Source of the DNA: Sedimenticola thiotaurini | GTDB lineage: Bacteria > Pseudomonadota > Gammaproteobacteria > Chromatiales > Chromatiaceae | Length of the DNA stretch: 57,950 bases | Reading direction: 5' to 3' | Assembly (NCBI GenBank): GCA_007713595.1 | Contig: VMRY01000028.1 | Location: 1-57,950, forward strand | Shown: in pieces, positions 27,601-36,600 of the stretch | How the letters are laid out: the number at the start of each line of letters is the position of its first letter | Position numbering within the stretch: the first letter of the stretch is position 1 | Translations under genes and position numbers: made by a program | Notes under the pieces: model-generated | Told to the model about the DNA's origin: nothing | The model's database searches: none | Seen by the model: the letters and a program-made list of their open reading frames with translations, nothing else

Positions 27601-29440
27601 AAAAATCATGAATCCAGATCGGTATCGACTGATTACGAATACGGTATGGGCGTTCCCCGAACACGGTTAATCCCATGTTCTCGAGTATGGGAATGGCATC
27701 GGATAACGATACCTGCTTCTCTGCTGAATAGAGTCGGCAATGGACGTTCTCAGAGGACTCCAGAATCGGTCGGTAGAAGTTCAGACCCAGCTCACCCGTC
27801 AAACGCGCCTCTTCGATACGTGCCACATCGGCAGCGGCTGTACGGGGGTAGAAATCTTCACGAAAACCACTGGGGAAGGCATTCGCATAGGCCTTGTAAT
27901 ATTTTGATGCCTGGGCCTCCCCATACTGCTCATTGAGGGCCACACGTAACTCATCCCGCCAGGTTGTAGTGGCGGTAATGACTTGTGCCTCCAGATCTTC
28001 AATTGTGCAATCCATCTCCTTATCAGGAGGTGAGTGAATAATCAGATGAATACGCGCCAGTGTTGATTCAGTAAAGAAGGTACTGAACTCAACCTCATTA
28101 CCGTTAAAGGCAGCCACCAGTACCTTTTGAATACGCAGACGCAGTTCTCGATTGTAGCGTTCTCTGGGTAGGTAGATCAGACAGGAGTAGAAACGGTTAA
28201 AGATATCCCGCGAAATAAACAGCCGGGTACGCTGCCGCTCCTGCAAGCCCAGGATGCCCATTGCCATTGTTTCCAACTGATCCACGGGCGTCTGGAACAG
28301 CGCATCACGCGGGTAAGTGGTCAGAATATTTTCCAGTGCCTTGCCTGAATGGCTGGACGGGGCAAGACCTGAATTCCTGATAACCGCTTGAGTCTTCTGA
28401 CGCAACAGGGGGATCTGTTTCGGCGGACTGTTATAGGCCACGGAGGTAAAGAGACCAAGCAGACAGTAGATACCATCTACCTCTCCCTTTTTATTGAAAC
28501 GCTTGATGCCAATAAAGTCCATGTAGGCCGGCCGATGCACGGTGGACTTGGCATTGGATTTGGTCACGATCAGATATTCGGGTATCGACAGATAGGCCTC
28601 ACCCGCTACAGGTATAATGGTGTCAGCCTGCTGATTATTCAGGCAGGACTCCTGAAACAGACCCAACTGCGATGAGCGGTCCAGTTTCAACGCCGGTTTG
28701 CCCTTGCCACTGACCACATCAAACTCACAATAGGCCAGGAAGGTAAAATGATCATCATCCACCCACTGTAGAAAATCACCCGCCTCCGCCTGCTGCTTTG
28801 GATTGATGGGAAGTTTCTCTTGCGCAATGGTTTCACGGATTGATTTGACCCGCTGTTTCATCGTCAGCCAGTCGATGTTGGCGAAGGTTACATCGCGGAT
28901 CACATCGACAACCATCTTCTCCAGTGCGTGCAATACGTCAGCTGAGGGCTGTTTTTCAACCTGAAATTGAATCATTGATTCAACCACACCGTTGCTATCA
29001 CCAGGTTTCTTTATCTCTTTTAGCAGACCCTGTTTGTCCCGCTCAATGCGGATCAGTGGATGGGTGGTCAGATGTATGGTCAGCCCAGCACGGTTCAGCC
29101 CCATGGAGAGTGAATCCACCAAAAATACTCTATCCGTCGTTACAATCTCAATGATGGTGTGAGGACTCTGCCAGCCATGCTCCTCAAAGTTGGGATTATA
29201 GATACGTACTGATGGTGTATCCGGCTGTCGTATTTTAAGCAGCTGCCAATGGGCAATAACTGCTCCCACCAGATCAACAATTGCAATTGATTGCAGATCA
29301 GAAGGTGGAATATGGCGATAATAAATGGTGAGCAACTGTTCTATTTGCTCTCGTTCTTGCTTGGTAAATTTTGAATCGGGATAGCTGGCCAGGTTGTCGA
29401 TCATCTGCTGCTGCAGAGAGAGCCCCTTATGTTTTGTCAT
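24614..29440 (-). CDS. NAD-specific glutamate dehydrogenase, large bacterial type (GDH-180)
   Basis: From the ATG at 29440 the protein has 1608 residues, the standard size of the L_180 class; a longer frame to 29521 adds 27 unlikely residues. The N-terminal half contains ACT-like regulatory regions. The catalytic core holds [41 protein letters not shown] (active-site lysine) and, further on, [15 protein letters not shown] (NAD-binding). The large C-terminal helical domain follows. The enzyme oxidatively deaminates glutamate to 2-oxoglutarate in catabolism, and is often controlled allosterically by amino acids and TCA intermediates. It is transcribed alone; a strong terminator follows. Confidence 0.94.
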   Translation of the reverse strand: [1608 protein letters not shown]

Positions 29441-29642
29441 TTTGTTTTTTCCAGTGCAGTTGGCGGATGTAGATTGAGCACAAACCAGAATAACGACTAC
29501 TCCCTGCGTTATCGGCTGCACACAGTCTAACCGTAGTTCAGGATAGAAGTTTTATCCAGATTTATAGAGGAAGAAAGGCAGTCTGAAGTTATTTGGCTCT
29601 TGAATTGCTGAATCCACATTATAAAGAGACAAAACGTATAGA

Positions 29643-30620
29643 TCACTCCTGCATCAGTACTGGAACAACCCGACCGCGAACGGCCCGCCAGGCGGTCATA
29701 CCCAGATAGATCATCCCGGCAATGGCGAGTCCCATGACAATCCATTCTCCCGCATCAAGCAGTTCATATTTACGGAATCGGTAAGTGGAGATCAACTTCA
29801 ATTCGCTGGTTTCAAACAGTGCAAACGCCAGATAAACCAGAATATAACCTTCCAACGGCAAAACAACCCAGCCAAACAGCGGTATCAACCACACTGTTGC
29901 CAACCCGAAGACCAGGATAAGCAGCGGAATAAACAGATCCAGCCCGACAATATCCACCAGTGCAAACAGTGGCAAGGTCGCCAACGCAATCAGCAGTGTG
30001 ACTAACAGTGCCCTAGGCAGAGGCGAAGGCGTCGACGTCAACCGTTCCGCCGTCCCTTTGGAGACCAGCTTCTGTTCCACCCGCTGTTTGACCTGTTCGT
30101 AGTTCTCTTCAGTACAGTAGAGATGCAGCTGATCCCGCCACTGGTTTCTAATGGCAATGGTTCTCTGTTTCGGGTGATAGCGTGCTTCGAAGGCACCAGA
30201 CCAGGCCAGATCCACTCGCTCATTTGAGACAGCCAGCAGACCGGCTCCGGCGGTACGCGGGCTGCCACCGATCGCCCCGGTTACTACTGTAATTCGCGCC
30301 AATGCCCGTGCCCGTGTATCGATACCTTCATAGCGTATCCCTTTATCAGTGAGCGTGAAGCGTGCCTTGAAGCGGTTACCAAACACCACCAGCATAATCA
30401 GCAGACCGGCGAAGGCCACCCCGATCATCACCAGCGCAAAGACACCCGCCAGCTCCGGCAGGTCCGCCACCTCCCCCGTACCGAGTAAGATTGTTCCAAG
30501 AATGATCATGATCACCAGATAGGCTGCTCCCATCGCTTTAAACCATGCGGAGAGCACGAGTGAATTGGTAATCAATGGGAAATCGATCTCCCAGGAGAAT
30601 TCGGGTTGTTGTTTTGACAC
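29643..30620 (-). CDS. Hypothetical membrane protein
   Basis: From GTG at 30620 (GAGG site 6 bases upstream) the product is 325 residues; a GTG four codons earlier opens the longer frame. It has membrane segments at about 25-45 and 60-85 (ALVMIGVAFAGLLIMLVVFGN), a central soluble part of about 110 residues (RFKARFTLTDKGIRYEGI, WRDQLHLYCTEENYEQVKQRV) that could be PH-like, and four or five more segments to the end. I do not recognise the family. The gene is followed leftward by the glutamate dehydrogenase and preceded by the giant secreted-protein gene; the order suggests co-transcription with the latter (72-bp gap). Confidence 0.7.
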   Translation of the reverse strand: MSKQQPEFSWEIDFPLITNSLVLSAWFKAMGAAYLVIMIILGTILLGTGEVADLPELAGVFALVMIGVAFAGLLIMLVVFGNRFKARFTLTDKGIRYEGIDTRARALARITVVTGAIGGSPRTAGAGLLAVSNERVDLAWSGAFEARYHPKQRTIAIRNQWRDQLHLYCTEENYEQVKQRVEQKLVSKGTAERLTSTPSPLPRALLVTLLIALATLPLFALVDIVGLDLFIPLLILVFGLATVWLIPLFGWVVLPLEGYILVYLAFALFETSELKLISTYRFRKYELLDAGEWIVMGLAIAGMIYLGMTAWRAVRGRVVPVLMQE

Positions 30621-30692
30621 CTTACACCTCACTGCTACGCAGGCTTATCACTGGATATATTTGAAGCTCAATTATATCGATAAATACAATCT

Positions 30693-33600
30693 TTACTGCC
30701 GTGTGCCACTCCAGGATGCGCTCTTATTCACGGCAGCATCACAATAACTCCACTGCCCCTTGAAGCTATCTCCACTGAAAGTCCAATGGATACGCCCCCA
30801 ATAGTCCCGACCATCCTTCTTGGTTTTGCATTTTCGTTGGGAGTGGTTTTCAATCCAGTAGCCATCAAGGACGCCGGATTGGATCGTGCCGACCAGAGTG
30901 CCGCCATCGACCGGATAGGTACCCCTGACCTGATCACCGGTCTGGGTAAACGTAATCACCCCTTCGGTGGATTTCCAGACGCCGCTTATGTCACCCGCAG
31001 GTGCCGGCGACCCACCCTCGCTAACGGGCAGCTCCTGATCTTTACTGCCACTCCAGGGTTTCGATTTATCGGTAGGTGCAGCATCACAGTAGCTCCAGAT
31101 GCCTTGCATCTTACCCGCTTTAATCTCCATACGGAGATGACCCCAATAATAGCGACCGTTCAAAGCGGTTTTACAGCGCACTGAAGCTCGATTCTCACTC
31201 CAGTAACCATCAAACACACCGGCCTTATAGGTACCGGTTATCTTTCCTCCATCCGAGCTGTAACTACCCTCGACCTGATCACCGCGTTGTGTCAGTGTCA
31301 TGACTCCCTCGGTGGTTTTCCAGACGCCGGACATAGGTGCCAACCGGTCTGCAGATGTCAGCTCAGCCGGTGGTGACTCTTTCTGTTTCTGCTGCTCTTC
31401 ACGCAGCATCTTCTCTGCAAAGGCTATGCGGCTTTTCGCCTCTTTAGCGTGGGAAGTTGACAACTCTCGTTGCTGAGACTGCCGGGCATTCTCCAGCATC
31501 TTCTGCCAATCCTTCTTTTTAAAGCTCCAGGAGTTGGTTTTATCCACCTGCTCCATAAACTTGTTATACCCCTGCAGCGCCTTATTGAATTCATCGCTGA
31601 CGCGTTTCGATAGTGGGTTGACTATCTGCCCGGGCATCTCGGCGTGCAGCTTCTCCATCTGCAACAGCGCCTTGTGGGCAGACCAGACCTTGTCAGCAGC
31701 GATCAACTTGTCAAACTCAGCCGCCTTAGCCTTCACTGCAGGCCAGGCCTTGGCAAAACGTTTTGCCTTTGCCAATTTTTCCTGTGCCTCTTTGTCAGCT
31801 GGGTTTAAACGCACGGAAACTTCAAGATCCTCTATGCCCTTCTCAAAGTTCCGTTCATAAGTCGAAGCCCAGCCATTTAGTTTCGCTTTATTGGCAATCT
31901 GCTTGGCTACTGGAGCCGCGAGTTTGGGTGCAAACTTCTCGGCTTCCCGCACGGCACGTTCTGCCGCCGGCATATTGCCGGATGCGGCCTGCCGAGCTGC
32001 CTCATCTAATTGTTTTTTGGCCTGATCTTCCGGCCGCTTATCCTCTGGTTTATCAGCAGGTTTTTCTGCATCTGGCTTTTTATCAGGTAAAGGTTTGTCG
32101 GTCGGCATGTTCCCCGACTGATCATTCCCTTTCTCTTTTCCTGTGGGTGCAGGAGTCAGCTTGATCACCGTGAGTGAAACATCTGCCTCACCCAGTTTTC
32201 TGCCATCCTTATCGGATGCAATAACCGTCGCATTGATTTCACCCGGTTCACTACGGGATACGGTAGGTGATTGGGACGCGGGATTACTCAGGCTGGTTCC
32301 CTCATTAACTTTCCATTGCCAACGTATGACATCGGGTTTTGTGCCACCCTGTAGCTCTGCCTTCAGGGTGATACGCTCAAACACGGCACGGGAACCGCGT
32401 GGAATCGGTTTCAATCCGCCCTTGACCGGATCCCAGGTCATCGGTTGATTGGGCAACTGCACAACCCAGGCTTTGACACTGTAGGCGACACCGGTATAAC
32501 TCGACTCAATCTCACCGAGCTCATCACCATAGACCGGTACGCGTGCCAAGGCTTTCAACTTTATGGGATTGGTATCTTTCACCGTAAAACTGATGCGATT
32601 ACCATTCGGTCCGATCTCCAGGCGATTGGATGAGGCGGGTTCGAACCAACGAAAGTCGATCAAACTTTCAGGCACAGACGGTTTGGCATGCAGGGTCGCC
32701 AACACCTGTTGCCCGACATAGGCCTGACCATTCTGAGGATCAAATGTGACAGTAAATGCCGGCGGGATCACCTGTATGGTCTCCTGGTCACACTCACCGA
32801 CCGTTTGATAACTCCCCTCGATCTCCTGCAGCAGTTCGCACCAGACCTTCACCTCACCCATGCGGTCATAGGTGACCGTTGTCTGGCCATTAAAACTATC
32901 CGGCGGATTAAAGGTGAGCCCTGGCTCCGACTGCCAAATGATCTTGTAACCACCCGCTGTTGGCGGCAGTTCATCATCTTCCTCTTCATCAGGCAGGGGG
33001 ATATAGGTATCCGCCAGCTTCTCTTTTGGTTCCGCACTGCTTGCGGCCATGGTGGCATGCACCGAGGTATCTACGCAAAAAGGACTCTCCGGTGATGCAC
33101 ACGGATCCACATCCGGTGCCTGCAGGCCTTGATCAAATGCACTTAATGTTGCACTGCTGCCATAAAACACCTTGCCCTTGAGTCCCTTTAGTTTGATTGC
33201 GTTCGGCGCTACCCGGACCGTCGTCACGCCTTCTCCACTGTTACCCTCGGCATCCGTCACCGTGACCGAGACGCTCCAGTCACCGGCCCATGAAGGTGTC
33301 ATGGTTGCCGTTGCACCGGAGCCACTGGCACCTGACCAAGCATATTGGTACGGCGGCTTCCCACCTGTAACCCCGGCAGAGAGAGTGACCGGCTTACCGA
33401 CGGGGACTACCGCATCCGGACCGACCAGATTCACCTTCAGGAACTCCAGTGGCTCCTTTTTCTCTTTTTCAATATCAGCCGATGCACACTGGCTGGTATA
33501 GTCGATACGCGGCACAATCACTTGTGGATAAGGGAAAGGCAGACCATGTTTCTCGGCCAATGTATCCACTTTTTCAAACCATGACCTGGAGGTTGGAAAA

Positions 33601-36600
33601 CCGGTACTGGTCATAATATGCAACTCTTGCGGTAGTTCGGTTTTAGCCGTGCGGATACGTTTCTGCTCTTGTGAATGAGCTAATCGCAGGCTCTTTGGAA
33701 AACAGCTCTCCTCATAGGCGTAAGCTTTCTTCTTACACTCATCCGCTACTGCGGGATTAGACTCTCCTCCACTGTTGAAACAGCGCGCAAAATAGGCCTC
33801 CCGCTGTTTTTCCACTGCATCCCGCAGATCGTGGTAGACCTTGTTATCCACCTTCTCCAGCTCGCGGATATAGGGTTCCCAGGCCAGCAACCACTGTTTT
33901 GATTCATTTCTCAGTTGGTCAAGCGCGCTGCGAATAGACTGCATCCGCTTATCCCACTCAGCGGTTCTGTTGTTGCGCATATCCTTATCTTTTCGCGTTG
34001 CCTCCAATGCATCGACCAGAGGTTTCCACTCACTCGCCTGCACAGCACTATCGACTGTTGAGTCCAGTGCTTTTTCATCATCAGCCTTCTCGGGCTTTTT
34101 CTTTTCGTCATCCTGTTTCTTTTTGGTATCGTCTTCTGGTTCGGCATCACCTGAGAGGGGTACAATTTTCACATAACCCTCTGCCAACACCTTGGCAACC
34201 GCCAGGTTGTCACTATTGAGTAGTTCAACAATCAATTCGCCAGCCCCATCAACCACGACGCTGACCTTCTCACCATAGCGGGAATCAAGTTGCAGTGGGC
34301 CAATGGTTTTCCAGCGCCAAGCGTATTCGGTTGGTGGCGTTGCACTTTTCAGCTTGGCTGTAGCTACTGTTGTCTCACCCGATTTGGGCGTATAGGGTTT
34401 AAGAGTGATGTCGATCTTGAGCGATTTAAGCAGACAGCTCTCCAACGCTGCACCTGCCGTACCGGTCAGATAACCAGCCAGCTCAAACTCACTCATCGCC
34501 TTTTGCAGACGGATGCCGACACTGCTTGCTGTACTCTTGTAGAGATCCCGCTCATCTGCTGCCAGCGCATAGGGCATGGCGGCCATAAAGGTGATGACCG
34601 CGTCCGCCAGTCGTTTGGCTTCCACCTCCGGTTTAGAGAGCAGCTTATCGCTAAAGCTGTCTCGCACTTCAAGATAGCGACTGCGTGCCGACTCATAGGC
34701 ATCGCCCCAGGCCGACTCATTGCTGGCAAGCTCTTTATAATAATCTTCCAGATTCTCCAGGAAGGAGATCTTATGGCGAATCCGGGCCAGGATGTTATAG
34801 GCATCCTGATGGCAGCTGTTTTTTGGATCATAGCCACCTTTGGAGCGGAACCCGAATGACTTGATCAGTGCCGTTACTTTCTCCACCACAGACCTGTGAC
34901 CGTTGTCGATCATCGATGCCAGTTTTGTAATGCGGGGTTTGTCGAATTCAGGGTATCCGGTTAAAAACCACTGTGCGGGTTGATAGCCGTCCTTGATAAT
35001 CGCCAATCTGGCCTTGATCTGTCGCACCAGTTTGGCAATCTGCTGATACGCTTGCAGATAGTGTTTGTAGATACGATAACGGGACAGCGGCAGTGTCTCA
35101 TGCTCCATCGTATTCTTGATGATCTTGGTATAGGCATCGGCGCTGCGGCGGGCATGCGGAACCAGCGAATGGACATTGAGCTCCTCCTGTAACTTGATCA
35201 ATGCCTGTGTTGCCTTTTCAATCTCACCGTCATAATCATGGGCAACCCGGCGCTCCTCCTCCGCCCAGGTTTTTAACTGGGCCAGCGCCTGATTCAGTGC
35301 CTGTGTCCGTATCTGGTAATATTCACGGAACAGGAACAGCGCGGCCTTGCCCCCTTCACGTTCAATACGCAGTTTGGCATCAAACTCATCTTCCCAGATC
35401 TTGTCATTGAACGTCGGAAACAACAGTTTTAGCGATTCACGTAGCTCTTTTATCTTTGGGTACTGGGGAAAGACATACTTCTCGGCATAGTCCCGAATAG
35501 AGCCGTTCAGGGTTGGTACGGATAAGAGACCATCTGCGCGTTCCGATTGATAAGGGACATTACCCTTTGTTGTAAGCAGCGCTTCATAGGTGATCTCATG
35601 GTGTCCCTGTGTCCGGTCAAACAGGCCCACCAGCACCATCGGCTGATCACCTCCCCCTTCCCAGTTACCCGATTCTATCCAGGCCTGGATCAGATTCTGC
35701 GCCTGGCTGGCATCGTAGACGCCACCGGCAATAGGGGCAGAGGCGGCGATCAGACTGGCCACCACGGCAGGAATTTGACCGCCGGGTACAACCCCCAGCA
35801 CACCGATGGTGACAAACAGACCCGATTCGAGTGCCTTGCTTTTATTACCGGTAAAACCAGCCTCAATGCCACTTAGAATACCATCAGCAAAGTCGCCCAC
35901 AATCGGCAGTGCAGTGACCCAGGCATTCGCCAGCGCCAGATTTTCATCGGCCGCTTTCATGGGTGGAGAACTATTAAGGATGGAGTAGGTTTTATACAGC
36001 CCGTTTGCCACAGAGAAGACCACATCCATCGCACCCAGATCACCCGTCTCACCAAACTCGGCGGGCGTGAGATCAAAGATGTATTTGCGCGCTTGGCGCT
36101 GCCACTGGTTCAGCGTGAGCGCCTGCCTGGAGAGATTCCGGCCCAGCCGCTCCGCCATATCAGCCGCCTGATCCAGCAACAGTTTGATCCGCAGCCGGGT
36201 CTCCATCGGCAGCTTCAATTCGGCTTCCAGCCAACCGAGTTTTTTCAGTTCATCCGTTGGGAGTTGTGACAGCTCTTTGATCGTCTTGCGTACATCATCA
36301 TCCGCAACGCGGATCAGTGCATTACCACGACTGCGTTTCCAGTCCTCAATCAGTTGATCTATCGATCCGGGTTTCTGATCCAACTCAAGCATGTTGACTG
36401 AACCGAGAAACAGCATTTCACTGCGCGCCTTCTGTAACTTTTTAGCTGCATCAGCGGGTAACTCCTGGCCTTTTAGCATACGGGCGCGGAGCTCATGATA
36501 GTCGACAGGTGATAGCTCGCCACTGCTGATCAGGGCACGAAGAAGGCGCATACCCACAGAATCGACCGAGTTATCTGCGAAGATCTCTAACTGTTGGCGG

